Notes: a model not told the origin generated them from the letters alone. Counted from the first letter of the stretch, positions 1 through 9,213 are shown. The stretch is DNA of 64,000 bases from Sporosarcina sp. JAI121 (GCF_013408665.1 NZ_JACCCL010000001.1:554971-618970), one strand, 5' to 3'. Numbers and translations: made by a program.

Positions 1-492
1 AACTACTGAACCAACAGCCCCGGCAGCCCCCGAAACGACGACCGTTTCACCCTCTTTGGGTTTTCCGATATCAAGCAATCCGAAATAAGCTGTTAAGCCT
101 GGCATACCTAGAATTCCCAAGTGAGTTGTGACAGGAGCAAGGGCCGGATCGACTTTTCGGATTTCTTTTTCAGTCGCTACGGTATATTCAGCCCAACTGA
201 GATTCCCTACGACTACATCTCCTTGTTTGAAGGCGTCAGATCGGGACTCGACCACTTCAGCCACGACACCTCCAACGATGACCTTATTTAATTCAAATGG
301 AGCAATATAGGACTTGGAATCTTGCATTCTTCCACGCATGTATGGGTCGACGGATAAATAAAGTGTCCGCACCAAAATCTCATTTTCGTTTGGAGAGGGA
401 ATCGAACTCTCCACAAAATTAAAATCCTCTTTCGACGGCATTCCTTTTGGACGGTTGGCAAGGTGAATTTCCTGTAGTTTTACTAGTGTCAT
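1..492 (-). CDS. NADP-dependent oxidoreductase (YfmJ/CurA-like MDR family), 3' part outside window
   Basis: The first 164 codons of a zinc-independent medium-chain dehydrogenase/reductase that reduces enones or quinone-like substrates with NADPH in the cytosol. The start ATG (492-490) follows the ribosome site GGGAGGA. The N-terminal half reads DPYMRGRM (substrate-domain motif), then VVGNLSWAEYTV and GMPGLTAYFGLLDIG, and the edge of the window falls inside the nucleotide-binding loop VSGAAGAVGS. That order is typical of the YfmJ/curcumin-reductase group (about 330-340 residues), so roughly half is missing. It is divergently transcribed from the next gene. Family assignment is confident; substrate is unknown. 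Confidence 0.85.
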   Translation of the reverse strand, partial: MTLVKLQEIHLANRPKGMPSKEDFNFVESSIPSPNENEILVRTLYLSVDPYMRGRMQDSKSYIAPFELNKVIVGGVVAEVVESRSDAFKQGDVVVGNLSWAEYTVATEKEIRKVDPALAPVTTHLGILGMPGLTAYFGLLDIGKPKEGETVVVSGAAGAVGSVV

Positions 493-659
493 TGAAAGTC
501 CTCCCTTATGGTTGCCAATAAGATGGCAGAGCAAAAAGCATACACGTGCGAAGATCGTGGGTCAAAGAATCAGGACCGGGTGTTCAATTTCGACTGATTA
601 TTGATTTCTGGATCCTTACTGGTAGTTGCATCAAAAGAGAATACAACAAAATAAGTTAC

Positions 660-668
660 TGATATAAT
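660..668 (+). promoter_or_regulatory. Extended -10 promoter element for the epimerase-like gene
   Basis: TGATATAAT is a perfect extended -10 (TGnTATAAT) about 50 bases before the start of the following gene. No good -35 hexamer is seen, which is usual for extended -10 promoters. Confidence 0.5.
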
Positions 669-717
669 GGAAAAGACGGAATATTTCTCCTGTAAGATTT
701 GGTAAAGGGTGAGGGAA

Positions 718-1683
718 TTGAAAATACTCGTAACAGGCGGACTGGGTTTCATCGGAAGCCACACGGTCGTGGAGCTTTCCAATAAAGGATATGAATGCGT
801 TATAGTGGATAATTTGGCATTAGGTAGTCGTGAAACGTTCGGGCGGATGCAGAAAATCTCCGAATACCCAATTCGATGCAGGAATATCAATCTTTTGGAT
901 AGAGAACAGTTGGCGGATGTATTTAAACAAAATCGATTCGACGCAGTCATTCATCTGAACGAGTCGAGAGCGGTCGATGAGTCGATGGAAAATCCACTCG
1001 TGCGTCATGAGGATATGATAAATTCCACGGCGAATCTTTTGGAAGAAATGAAGAAAGCGGATGTGAAAAGAATTATATATAGTTCATCTATACCGGCCCG
1101 TAAAGATACAACAAGTTTCGGTTGGAATCCATATGACCATACCAATTCAATCGTTGAGGAGATGCTATATGATCTATCCCATTTGGATCCGAAATGGCGG
1201 GTTTCGGTTCTGAAATATACCACCCCTGTCGGCGCGCATTCTTCCGGGATGATTGGCGATGAACCGGGCGGAATCCCTACTAATCTGCTGTCCTCCATTG
1301 CCATGGCTGCAAACGGTGGGGAAGTGGTTGTGGATGTACCGGGTGAACCTAGTTTGATGGGTTTTATTCATGTGACGGACCTTGCGAACGCGCATGACAA
1401 GGCACTGAAATATTTAATCCGGAATGCAGGAAGTCGAACATTGAACGTGGGGACGGGAAAGGGCTATTCCGCGCTGGAAGTTATCCACATGTTCGAGGAA
1501 GTGAACGAAGTGAAAATCCCCTATCAAATTGTGGACAAGTATCTGGAAGACTTTGCGATGAATTGTATAGATTCATCGGAGGCAGAAAACGAATTGGACT
1601 GGAAAGCGGAACGCGGGCTGCGGGAAATGTGTGAAGATACGTGGCGGTGGGAGAAGGAATCGAAGAGATTGTTGATGGGATAG
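718..1683 (+). CDS. UDP-glucose 4-epimerase-like SDR protein lacking the catalytic Lys
   Basis: An extended short-chain dehydrogenase of 321 residues resembling GalE along its whole length: NAD-binding MKILVTGGLGFIGSHTV at the N-terminus, the GAHSSGMIGDEPGGIPTNL loop, FIHVTDLANAH, LNVGTGKGYSALEV and the EDTWRWEK end. TTG at 718 is preferred (GGGTGA 6 bases upstream, canonical MKILVTGG start); GTG at 709 would add three residues. The family's YxxxK catalytic motif here reads YDHTN (Tyr139, Asn143), so the lysine is gone, and the Arg-Asp before YIHV is replaced by Met-Gly. It may be a non-epimerase paralogue or an inactive one. It stands alone, not in a galactose operon. Confidence 0.8.
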   Translation: MKILVTGGLGFIGSHTVVELSNKGYECVIVDNLALGSRETFGRMQKISEYPIRCRNINLLDREQLADVFKQNRFDAVIHLNESRAVDESMENPLVRHEDMINSTANLLEEMKKADVKRIIYSSSIPARKDTTSFGWNPYDHTNSIVEEMLYDLSHLDPKWRVSVLKYTTPVGAHSSGMIGDEPGGIPTNLLSSIAMAANGGEVVVDVPGEPSLMGFIHVTDLANAHDKALKYLIRNAGSRTLNVGTGKGYSALEVIHMFEEVNEVKIPYQIVDKYLEDFAMNCIDSSEAENELDWKAERGLREMCEDTWRWEKESKRLLMG

Positions 1684-1842
1684 GGGAGTTTTGTTGATTG
1701 AAATGATAATAGGAGAAAAGAGCGTTGACGTTGGGACTGATATCACATGACAAAGAACGGGTATAGGAGTTTTTAATAAACTATTGACTACCCGTCGATT
1801 GGGGTAATGTGAACTACACAATGATAATTGTGCTGAGAAAAC

Positions 1843-1898
1843 ACCTTCTGTTAAATCGATTTAGTTAAAAGACTAAATTTGATACAGAAGGTTTTTTT
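1843..1898 (+). terminator. Rho-independent terminator with long stem
   Basis: A long hairpin: outer arms CCTTCTGT and ACAGAAGG, inner arms ATCGATTTAGT and ACTAAATTTGAT with a TTAAAAG loop, then seven T's. It ends transcription from the epimerase-like gene and insulates the sigma-54 promoter downstream. Confidence 0.85.
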
Positions 1899-2048
1899 AG
1901 TTCGCGGTCCTATGTCATAGTATTGTTTTTTTACGACTACTTGAATGTTCATAATTGTAGTGCAGCACCATGGATTCTTACATTTGTTTTTTACAATTTG
2001 TGCGTAATAGACTTCCCAATAAAGTTTAGGTCACTAAATTTTGAAAAA

Positions 2049-2065
2049 CTGGCACGATATTTGCA
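2049..2065 (+). promoter_or_regulatory. Sigma-54 (-24/-12) promoter of the MFS transporter gene
   Basis: CTGGCACGATATTTGCA matches the RpoN consensus (TGGCACG-N4-TTGCA) with 12 bases between the invariant GG and GC. The likely transcript start is about 2076, some 40 bases before the ATG. No clear copy of the 6.2 kb GATTCA inverted repeat is seen upstream, so the activator is uncertain. Confidence 0.85.
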
Positions 2066-2114
2066 TTACATAAATATAAGCGGGGAAATAAATATAAGGG
2101 GGGAGAAGCCCAAA

Positions 2115-3509
2115 ATGAATCCTGTAAAACTGCAGAATACTTTTATTGAACCAGATGATTTACTTAGATATGAACTACTATTATATTCCGCAGTATTTTT
2201 AAACACGTTAATTACTGTTATGAACACTTCAATGTTTAATGTCGCTATTCCCGATATTATTGACTTTTTTAAGGTGAATGCCCAATCCGCTTCGATGATT
2301 GTAAGTAGTTATTCTATTATTTTTGCATTGAGCGCTATTTTATACAGTAAACTTTCTGAATCAATTCCAATTAAATGGTTATTGTCTATCGGCATTTTAT
2401 TACTTTGTACAGGTTCTATTATTGGAATGACAGCAAACTCCTATTTGGGACTTATACTAGCGCGTATCTTACAAGCATTAGGTGCTTCTTCTATCTCTGC
2501 ACTAAGTATTATTGTGACTACAAGATATATCCCTTTCAAACGACGAGGAAAAAGACTTGGGCTTGTTGCAGCCGCTGTTACACTTGGCTTTGGAATTGGC
2601 CCACTTGTAGGTGGTATATTGACTCAATTTTTGGGATGGAAATATTTGTTTAGTGTTTCTTTATTATCGCTAATTGGATTACCATTTTACTTTCTATTAC
2701 TGCCACTCGAAAAAAGAAAAAAAGAGGTGTTTGACAACATCGGTATATTTCTTTTCTTCGCAGGAATTGTCCTGTTTTTAGGGACAATCACTTATTCATG
2801 GTTATTGAGTCCTTTATTAATCGTAATCGTATTCATTTTTTTAAGGCATATTAACCGTCATAAAGCACCGTTTTTAGAGCCTACATTAATGAAAGACACA
2901 TCTTTTTTATTTATTACTAGCGTAGGATTTATCACTTTTTTCTGTAATTTTTCTATTTTATTTTTATTGCCATTAACGCTCGTTAGTTCTTTTCATATAA
3001 AGAGTTCTGCCATAATAGGTCTTACTTTATTTCCCGGCGCACTTACGGCCGTCGTGATTTCCATACTAGCGGGAAGAGCAGTCGATAGGATTGGTGCTGA
3101 ATGGGTGGCTTTTATCGGAACGTTTCTTATGCTTATTGCAGGGGTGGTTGCAAGTGCATTGGGAAATTATTCTATTTTATTTATCATGATAATCTTTAGT
3201 ATCTCTAGTAGCGGCTTTGTTTGTATTACGACAAGCTTTCCTAATATTTTAACGAAAATATTGCCAAGAGATCAGTTGTCCACTGGAATTGGCACACTTC
3301 AATTGATTCAATATATGGGCGGGGGTATTGGCGTTACTATATCAGGGAAATTAGTAACCTATTTTGATGATAGGCTACCAGGACACTATCAGTATGTATT
3401 CGTTTTTATCACTTTGTCATTTATTGCATTGGTCGCCGTTATTATTTATGGTTACCATTTTAAGTTATTTAAAAGACGGCTAAAACCAGAAAAATCGATT
3501 CATGGATAA
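2115..3509 (+). CDS. MFS transporter, DHA2/TetL-like 14-TM drug:H+ antiporter family
   Basis: A 464-residue, very hydrophobic membrane protein with the DHA2 layout. Motifs line up with TetA(L)/TetA(K): NVAIPDI in helix 1, ARILQALGASSISAL, TRYIPFKRRGKRLGL and GFGIGPLVGGIL (motif C of antiporters), then LFPGALTAV and VDRIGAEWVAF. From memory of TetL, the acidic residue in the first-helix NEM motif is replaced here (MNTSMFNV), so tetracycline need not be the substrate. ATG 2115 has the ribosome site AAGGGGGGAGAAG. The gene is visibly more AT-rich than its neighbours, which hints at transfer. It sits behind its own sigma-54 promoter and directly before a sigma-54 activator gene. Confidence 0.85.
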   Translation: MNPVKLQNTFIEPDDLLRYELLLYSAVFLNTLITVMNTSMFNVAIPDIIDFFKVNAQSASMIVSSYSIIFALSAILYSKLSESIPIKWLLSIGILLLCTGSIIGMTANSYLGLILARILQALGASSISALSIIVTTRYIPFKRRGKRLGLVAAAVTLGFGIGPLVGGILTQFLGWKYLFSVSLLSLIGLPFYFLLLPLEKRKKEVFDNIGIFLFFAGIVLFLGTITYSWLLSPLLIVIVFIFLRHINRHKAPFLEPTLMKDTSFLFITSVGFITFFCNFSILFLLPLTLVSSFHIKSSAIIGLTLFPGALTAVVISILAGRAVDRIGAEWVAFIGTFLMLIAGVVASALGNYSILFIMIIFSISSSGFVCITTSFPNILTKILPRDQLSTGIGTLQLIQYMGGGIGVTISGKLVTYFDDRLPGHYQYVFVFITLSFIALVAVIIYGYHFKLFKRRLKPEKSIHG

Positions 3510-3582
3510 AGAGCACAGCGAAAATCAAGATTTTGCATTATTAGGAAAACAGAGGTAACATTATTACAAAGGAGTGCTTGTT

Positions 3583-5271
3583 TTGATTCAGATGGATAAT
3601 ATACCTTTTCTGTATCTTGAGACATCTTTAAATAATGAAGTGCTTAGTATGAATGTGCACCTTTCGGCCGATCTGAAAACAGAAGTGCTGAATAAACCTG
3701 TGAGTGAAATTTTTGACGTTTGGCATGCGAAACAGGGAGGAAAATTAATTCAGGCAAGATTGAACAATAAAGGATATATATTTTTAAAAGAACAATTTAC
3801 TGACTATGGAATTATCTATGTTGGAATTACATCTCAAGAACTTGAAAACAAGTCGAGCGAACTACAAGAGTTGCAACGTATAAACCGTCATCTTGACGCC
3901 GTCATTGAGAATTCTTACGATGGTATTTATATTACGAATAAAGATGGAGTCACATTGCGAACGAATTCAGCAATTGAAAGAATTACGGGTATACCGAAAG
4001 AATATTATTTGAATAAGAAAGTAGACGATTTAATTAAGCGGGGGATTCTTGAGGATTCTGTTACGCATAAAGTCATGGAGAAAAAGAGAAGTGTATCTCT
4101 TGTGCAACTCAATTATTCAGGTAAGGAAACACTTCTTACTGGCAATCCGGTGTTTAATGAACAAGGGGAAGTGGAAAGTGTTGTCACGAATGTACGCGAC
4201 TTATCTGATCTGAATGGCTTGCAAATCGCCCTTCGGAAAGCCAATGAATTAAATGAAAGCTACCAAAAAGAGATTGAAAGACTAAAGAGAAGCGAGTCCT
4301 TCATAGATGGGAAGACTGTTGTGGAAAACGAGCAGATGCGGATTATCTATGATACAGCCAAGCGTATTGCAAATGTCTCCGCTACAGTTCTGATTCTAGG
4401 GGAAACAGGTGTTGGTAAAGATGTGTTAGCCAAATATATTTATAATGAAAGCGAGCGGAGAAGAAGCGGCAAATTCATTAAAGTGAACTGTGGTGCAATT
4501 CCTTCGCACTTGCTTGAGTCAGAGTTATTCGGTTACGCTGGCGGTGCTTTTACTGGTGCAAGTAAAAATGGGAAGCCTGGCATGTTTGAACTGGCGGATA
4601 AAGGATTTTTATTTTTGGATGAAATTGGTGAAATGCCGTTAGACCTGCAAGTGAAACTACTAAGGGTCATTCAAGAAAGGGAAATACAACGGGTTGGTGG
4701 AACATCAACAAAAAAAGTTGATGTTCGGTTGCTAGCAGCGACTAATCGGAATTTAAAAGAGATGGTTCAAGAAGGGAAGTTCCGTGAAGATTTATATTAC
4801 CGTTTAAACGTCGTTCCAATTGTTATCCCGCCTTTACGGGAACGAAAAGAGGAAATACATGAATTAATTAAGTTGTTTTTAAAAGATATCAATGAAAAGT
4901 ATGGAATGAAAAAAGAATTGAATGCAGAACTTATTTCTTTTTTCTATCGACATAATTGGCCTGGTAATATTAGAGAGCTTTCCAATTTGCTAGAACAAAT
5001 TGTTCTGCTCAACAGCGTGGATCGTCTTGAGCTCGAGCATCTGCCAGCTGAGTACAAGATGGAAAGCAATGCCCAACCAATCGTTGTCAATGAAACAATG
5101 ACATTGAAAACAGCAGTGGAAGCAGCTGAAGAAAATCTTTTGAAGCAGGCTGCCGAAAAGTATACGACAACATATGACCTGGCAAAGGCGCTTGACACGA
5201 GCCAGCCGACCATCGTTCGGAAACTGAAAAAATACAATGTTCGATTGAAAGGGAGAGATCGTAACCTATGA
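3583..5271 (+). CDS. Sigma-54-dependent transcriptional activator (PAS, AAA+, TyrR-type HTH)
   Basis: A 562-residue enhancer-binding protein. The N-terminal 210 residues hold a sensory region with a PAS domain ([17 protein letters not shown], roughly residues 105-200). A short coiled coil leads to the AAA+ domain: Walker A GETGVGKD near 272, the sigma-54-contacting loop GAFTGA near 321, Walker [12 protein letters not shown], and the arginine-rich [11 protein letters not shown]. The C-terminus ([20 protein letters not shown]) is a Fis/TyrR-type HTH. TTG 3583 is chosen because AAAGGAG lies 8 bases upstream. Two sigma-54 promoters lie at 2049 and 6358, so it plausibly drives the MFS gene and the acyl-CoA cluster. 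The effector is unknown; PAS suggests a small molecule. Confidence 0.9.
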   Translation: MIQMDNIPFLYLETSLNNEVLSMNVHLSADLKTEVLNKPVSEIFDVWHAKQGGKLIQARLNNKGYIFLKEQFTDYGIIYVGITSQELENKSSELQELQRINRHLDAVIENSYDGIYITNKDGVTLRTNSAIERITGIPKEYYLNKKVDDLIKRGILEDSVTHKVMEKKRSVSLVQLNYSGKETLLTGNPVFNEQGEVESVVTNVRDLSDLNGLQIALRKANELNESYQKEIERLKRSESFIDGKTVVENEQMRIIYDTAKRIANVSATVLILGETGVGKDVLAKYIYNESERRRSGKFIKVNCGAIPSHLLESELFGYAGGAFTGASKNGKPGMFELADKGFLFLDEIGEMPLDLQVKLLRVIQEREIQRVGGTSTKKVDVRLLAATNRNLKEMVQEGKFREDLYYRLNVVPIVIPPLRERKEEIHELIKLFLKDINEKYGMKKELNAELISFFYRHNWPGNIRELSNLLEQIVLLNSVDRLELEHLPAEYKMESNAQPIVVNETMTLKTAVEAAEENLLKQAAEKYTTTYDLAKALDTSQPTIVRKLKKYNVRLKGRDRNL

Positions 5272-6176
5272 ATATTGGTATTATGGGTAGCGGCGCAGTC
5301 GGTTCTTTTTTTGGCAGTTTTTTAACAGAAGCCGGACACGAAGTGAAATACATTGCCCGCGGGAACCACTTAGCTGAAATGAATAAAAATGGATTGGTAA
5401 TTATGCGAGGGGATGAAAAAGTAACCATCCATCGGACATTCACCGACAACATTGAAGCGCTTGACGACAGCGAACTCATTTTGTTCTGCGTTAAATCAGG
5501 GGACACGAAGGAAACTGCGGAACGTTTAAAAAAAGTGATTCCCGAATCGGCCTATGTCATGACGCTTCAAAATGGTGTGAGTAATGAAGAAGAGTTGGTC
5601 AAGGTGCTTGGTGAAGAACGCGTGTTATCAGCGGCGGCATATGTGCAGGCTTCAGTTGAATCACCGGGCATGATCAAACAAAGTGGAAGGTATAAACTTG
5701 TTATCGGTGCACTTGGTGAAAAGGGGAAAGAAGCCGCGAAAACATTCTCAACGCTTCTAAACGAAGCTCAAATCCCAGCGGATTGTTCTCGGCAAATAAT
5801 GTTGAGAAAATGGAAGAAGTATTTGTTTAGCTTACTATTTAATCCGTTATCAGCTGCGACGGATAGGTCAATCGGACAAATACTTGAAGATCCACATCTA
5901 AAAGAAGTAGCATGGATGATTGGTTTGGAAACAATTCAGGTAGCTAGATTGTGTGGCTATCCATTAACTGAAGAGGATATCCATATTGCCTTTCAAAATG
6001 CCGAATTTGCAAAAGAACACACGACATCGATGCTGCAGGATATTCGGAAGGGAAAAGTGACTGAAGCGGACGAGTTAATAGGTTATGTATTGAAAAAAGC
6101 TCATGAGCACAAGTCACCGATGAACACCTTGAAAACTGTGTATTTACTGCTGAAAAGTATAGAGAACACCCTTTAA
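5268..6176 (+). CDS. 2-dehydropantoate 2-reductase family protein (PanE/ApbA)
   Basis: A 302-residue NADPH-dependent ketopantoate-reductase-family enzyme: Rossmann start [40 protein letters not shown], the helical-domain motif RKWKKYLFSLLFNPLSA with the catalytic-type lysine, and SMLQDIRKGKVTEADELIG, where the substrate Glu is kept but the usual Asn-Gly is Ile-Gly. It overlaps the activator gene by 4 bases (ATGA), so the two are co-translated. With no other pantothenate genes nearby and a catabolic context, it may reduce another 2-oxo acid; that is inference. Confidence 0.85.
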   Translation: MNIGIMGSGAVGSFFGSFLTEAGHEVKYIARGNHLAEMNKNGLVIMRGDEKVTIHRTFTDNIEALDDSELILFCVKSGDTKETAERLKKVIPESAYVMTLQNGVSNEEELVKVLGEERVLSAAAYVQASVESPGMIKQSGRYKLVIGALGEKGKEAAKTFSTLLNEAQIPADCSRQIMLRKWKKYLFSLLFNPLSAATDRSIGQILEDPHLKEVAWMIGLETIQVARLCGYPLTEEDIHIAFQNAEFAKEHTTSMLQDIRKGKVTEADELIGYVLKKAHEHKSPMNTLKTVYLLLKSIENTL

Positions 6177-6207
6177 AACTTGTATTTTTACAGGTTTTTT
6201 TCTTTTT
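6175..6207 (+). terminator. Rho-independent terminator after the reductase gene
   Basis: AAACTTGT and ACAGGTTT form a short stem around ATTTTT, followed by a T-rich run. It separates the regulator operon from the sigma-54 promoter region. Confidence 0.6.
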
Positions 6208-6236
6208 CTCCGCCAATCACTCAAAAGTGGATCGTT

Positions 6237-6252
6237 GATTCAAAAATGAATC
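6237..6252. promoter_or_regulatory. Probable upstream activator site 1 (inverted repeat)
   Basis: GATTCAAAAATGAATC, a perfect inverted repeat (GATTCA-N4-TGAATC) about 120 bases upstream of the sigma-54 promoter at 6358. Position and symmetry fit an enhancer site for the sigma-54 activator encoded just before. Confidence 0.7.
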
Positions 6253-6281
6253 GCTAATCCATGGGGAATCGACTAGTATTG

Positions 6282-6297
6282 GATTCAAAATTGAATC
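6282..6297. promoter_or_regulatory. Probable upstream activator site 2 (inverted repeat)
   Basis: GATTCAAAATTGAATC, a second copy of the same inverted repeat, 45 bases centre to centre from the first. Paired sites in this position are typical of bacterial enhancer-binding proteins. Confidence 0.7.
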
Positions 6298-6357
6298 GAA
6301 AATGTAGTGAATTATGTGTAGGGATATCCAAAACCCAGTCATTCGGCATCTTGAAGT

Positions 6358-6374
6358 TTGGCACGAAAGTTGCA
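6358..6374 (+). promoter_or_regulatory. Sigma-54 (-24/-12) promoter of the acyl-CoA catabolism cluster
   Basis: TTGGCACGAAAGTTGCA is a near-perfect RpoN promoter, with GG and GC 12 bases apart. The predicted start is about 6385, 40 bases before the first gene. Confidence 0.9.
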
Positions 6375-6423
6375 ACTGTCTATATATAGGAAAATGAATG
6401 GCCATAAAAGGGAGGAAACGAAT

Positions 6424-7569
6424 ATGTTCACACAATTGAAACCAGAGATTGATCAAATGAAACAAATGGTTCGAAACTATGTAGAGAGAGAAGTGGAACC
6501 GTATGCACAGCAAATAGAAGAGGAAGATAAAATTCCGCAGCATTTGATAGAACAGGCAAAAGAACTTGGATTGTTCGGTATAAGTATTCCGGAAGAGTAT
6601 GGGGGAATCGGCTTAAATGCAGTGGGCAAGGCGGTTATACTTGAACAGCTTGGTCGGACGCATAATGGTTTTGTAAGTCTCATTAGCGCACATACCGGCA
6701 TAGGAAGTACCGGGCTTGTGAAACTCGCTTCCCCTTATTTGAAAGATAAGTATTTACCGGGAATGGCGGCAGGAGAAAAAATCGCAGCATTTGCGCTTTC
6801 AGAACCGGCAGCTGGATCTGACGCAACAAATTTAGAAACGAGAGCAGTAAAACGCGGTGATAAGTGGATTGTGAATGGAACGAAGCATTTCATTACGAAT
6901 GCACCAGTCGCGGATGTTTTTACCGTTTTTGCTTTAACCGATAAAGAAAAAGGGGCAAAAGGCGGCATCACAGCTTTCTTAATCGAAAAAGATTTTCCAG
7001 GTTTCACAATCGGGAAAATAGATAAAAAAATGGGCCTCCGAGGATCGTATACCGCCCAGCTTATTTTTGAAGATTGTGAAGTACCCGATGTAAATGTTAT
7101 CGGAGAAGTTGGAATGGGCTATTTGTCCGCTTTGAAAATTCTCGGTGAGGGTCGCGTTGGACTCGCTGCCCGGGCAGTGGGCTCCTGTGATAAATTGATT
7201 GAACTTTCTGCATCCTATGCGAAAGAAAGAAAACAGTTCGGCAAGCCGATTGCGGATAACCAAGCAATTCAATGGATGCTTGCGGATATGGCAACGGAGA
7301 CGGAGGCTGCTCGAATGCTTACATTGAAGGCAGCACATATGATTGATGATGGAAAAAAAGTGATTAAAGAAGCGTCCATGGCAAAACTATTTGCTTCTGA
7401 TGTATTTAATAGGGTTGCAGATAAGGCTGTTCAAATTCACGGCGGGATGGGGTACGTAGCCGATTATCCAATTGAAAGGTTTTACCGGGATGCGCGTATC
7501 ACAAAAATTTATGAAGGTACAAATGAAATTCAACGCCTCATTATTGCACGGAAAGTGTTGGAAGGGTAA
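6424..7569 (+). CDS. Acyl-CoA dehydrogenase (first copy)
   Basis: A 381-residue FAD enzyme that introduces the 2,3 double bond into an acyl-CoA and passes electrons to Etf. Seen: FALSEPAAGSDATNLETRA (FAD/substrate signature), MGLRGSYTAQLIFEDCEVP, and the C-terminal FYRDARITKIYEGTNEIQ with the Glu that serves as catalytic base in short/medium-chain dehydrogenases. ATG 6424 has AAAGGGAGGAAA upstream; an earlier in-frame TTG at 6358 lies inside the promoter. It is the first gene of the sigma-54 operon and a close paralogue of the gene at 13605. Confidence 0.92.
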   Translation: MFTQLKPEIDQMKQMVRNYVEREVEPYAQQIEEEDKIPQHLIEQAKELGLFGISIPEEYGGIGLNAVGKAVILEQLGRTHNGFVSLISAHTGIGSTGLVKLASPYLKDKYLPGMAAGEKIAAFALSEPAAGSDATNLETRAVKRGDKWIVNGTKHFITNAPVADVFTVFALTDKEKGAKGGITAFLIEKDFPGFTIGKIDKKMGLRGSYTAQLIFEDCEVPDVNVIGEVGMGYLSALKILGEGRVGLAARAVGSCDKLIELSASYAKERKQFGKPIADNQAIQWMLADMATETEAARMLTLKAAHMIDDGKKVIKEASMAKLFASDVFNRVADKAVQIHGGMGYVADYPIERFYRDARITKIYEGTNEIQRLIIARKVLEG

Positions 7570-7590
7570 TTGAATAGGGGGTTGGAGAGG

Positions 7591-9213
7591 GTGGGAAAAA
7601 CGGAAAATAAACCATGGAAGCAATGGTATGAAGAGAGATTACTATCCCTAAAGTTACCGGAATGTTCCATTTACGCGCTACTCGAAAATACTGTTAAGCG
7701 GTTTCCCTCTCATACAGCAATTGTATTTGAAGACGAAACAACAGATTACACAACTCTAAAGGCACAAGTGGACAAACTTGCTGGAAAATGGAAGGAACTT
7801 GGTTTGAAAAAAGGGGATCGGATTGGCTTGATGATGGCCAATCACCCTCTTTATATTGTGAGTTACTATGCAGCGCAGGCGCTAGGTCTCATCGTTGTCC
7901 AAGTGAATCCAATGTATACATTTCGGGAGTTAATGCAAATTGTGAATGATTCCGAAACGCAGTATATTGTTTTTGACAAGATAGCCAAGCGTACTGTTGA
8001 AGAAATAAAAGTGGTGTATTCGTTCGAACAGTGCTTCTCGATTGAGGATGACGACAGTGGATTCATATCTATTCAATCACTTATTGACAATGGAAAGGCG
8101 ATCATTGAACCTGAAGTCATTAATCCGCATGAAGATGTCGCCGTTATTCAATATACCGGAGGAACAAGTGGAGTAATGAAAGGCGCAATGCTCACTCATT
8201 ATAATCTTACTTCAAACGTCGTTCAAAGCTTTGAAATGTACGGCGAGACCATGAGGCAGGGAGAAGAAGTTGTCCTAACAGTGACGCCGCTTTACCATGT
8301 GTATGCAATGACGAGTGCAATGAATCTTGGTATTTACATTGGAGCAACGATTCTTTTGATACCTAAATTTGAAATTCAACATGTTCTTGATAATGTGAGG
8401 AAATATCGTCCGACATATTTCCCCGGTGTACCTAAAATGTACAATGCGTTTATAAATTACCCGGCTATCGAAAAATATGATTTGAAATGCTTGAATCATT
8501 GCTCATGCGGCTCCGCTCCACTTCCTATTGAAGTCATTAAGCGTTTTGAAGAATTGACAGGTGCTGTGATTGGTGAAGGATTTGGTTTATCAGAAGCATC
8601 TCCGTCAACACATCGCAATCCGAAATTCTCTAAACGAAAATTAGGTAGTATCGGAATTCCATTTCTAGGCACAGATTGCATGATTATTGACGACAACGGT
8701 ACAGAACTGAGACCCAATTGTGTTGGCGAGCTGCTAATCAAAGGTCCGCAAATCATGAAAGGCTACTGGAACAACGAAGAAGAAACCAAGCTAGCGCTAC
8801 GTAACGGCTGGCTGTATACAGGCGACCTGGCAATGATGGATGAAGAAGGCTATTTTTATATCGTAGGCAGAAAAAAGGAAATGATTATCGTCGGCGGTTT
8901 TAATATTTATCCACAAGAAGTGGAGAGCGTCTTATACGAACATCCAGATATCCAAGAGGCGGCAGTGGCGAGCATTCCCCACACTAATTTGGAAGAAACG
9001 ATAAAGGCATTCATTGTACCGAAAGAAGGCGTCACAATCGATATCGAAGAAATCAAAGGGTATTGCTACGCAAAGTTAACGCCGTACAAAGTACCAAAGG
9101 AATTTGAAGTGATAGAGGAACTTCCGAGAAACACAGTCGGTAAGCTATTAAAAAGACTGCTTATCAAAGGGGAGCTGGAGAAGAGGGGACTAGAACCAAA
9201 CGGGAAGAGATAA
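7591..9213 (+). CDS. Fatty-acid/carboxylate-CoA ligase, AMP-forming (first copy)
   Basis: A 540-residue ANL-superfamily ligase that activates a carboxylic acid to its CoA thioester with ATP. Motifs in order: P-loop YTGGTSGVMKGAMLTH, VTPLYHVYAM, CGSAPLPIEV, GFGLSEASPSTHRNP, YTGDLAMMDEEGYFYIVGR, KKEMIIVGGFNIYP, and the C-terminal lysine region NTVGKLLKR. GTG 7591 gives the same NKPWKQWY N-terminus as the paralogue at 19997 and has AGGGGG about 9 bases upstream; TTG 7570 is an alternative. It lies 21 bases after the dehydrogenase and so in the same operon. Chain-length preference cannot be read. Confidence 0.88.
   Translation: MGKTENKPWKQWYEERLLSLKLPECSIYALLENTVKRFPSHTAIVFEDETTDYTTLKAQVDKLAGKWKELGLKKGDRIGLMMANHPLYIVSYYAAQALGLIVVQVNPMYTFRELMQIVNDSETQYIVFDKIAKRTVEEIKVVYSFEQCFSIEDDDSGFISIQSLIDNGKAIIEPEVINPHEDVAVIQYTGGTSGVMKGAMLTHYNLTSNVVQSFEMYGETMRQGEEVVLTVTPLYHVYAMTSAMNLGIYIGATILLIPKFEIQHVLDNVRKYRPTYFPGVPKMYNAFINYPAIEKYDLKCLNHCSCGSAPLPIEVIKRFEELTGAVIGEGFGLSEASPSTHRNPKFSKRKLGSIGIPFLGTDCMIIDDNGTELRPNCVGELLIKGPQIMKGYWNNEEETKLALRNGWLYTGDLAMMDEEGYFYIVGRKKEMIIVGGFNIYPQEVESVLYEHPDIQEAAVASIPHTNLEETIKAFIVPKEGVTIDIEEIKGYCYAKLTPYKVPKEFEVIEELPRNTVGKLLKRLLIKGELEKRGLEPNGKR

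Larger units (their letters stand above)
1684..2114. other. Intergenic region between epimerase-like gene and MFS transporter
   Basis: No gene is supported here. It holds a possible weak hairpin (ACGGGTA/TACCCGT), a strong terminator at 1843-1898, an AT-rich upstream stretch and the sigma-54 promoter at 2049-2065. The reading frame of the MFS gene stays open back to 1923, but that part contains the promoter and is not thought to be translated. Confidence 0.6.

Noticed and set aside
1923-2114. In-frame extension of the MFS gene upstream of 2115
   Set aside because: It runs through the sigma-54 promoter and lacks a ribosome site; the ATG at 2115 has a strong one.
6358-6423. In-frame TTG extension of the first acyl-CoA dehydrogenase
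   Set aside because: The TTG is part of the -24 promoter box, so it cannot be in the transcript.
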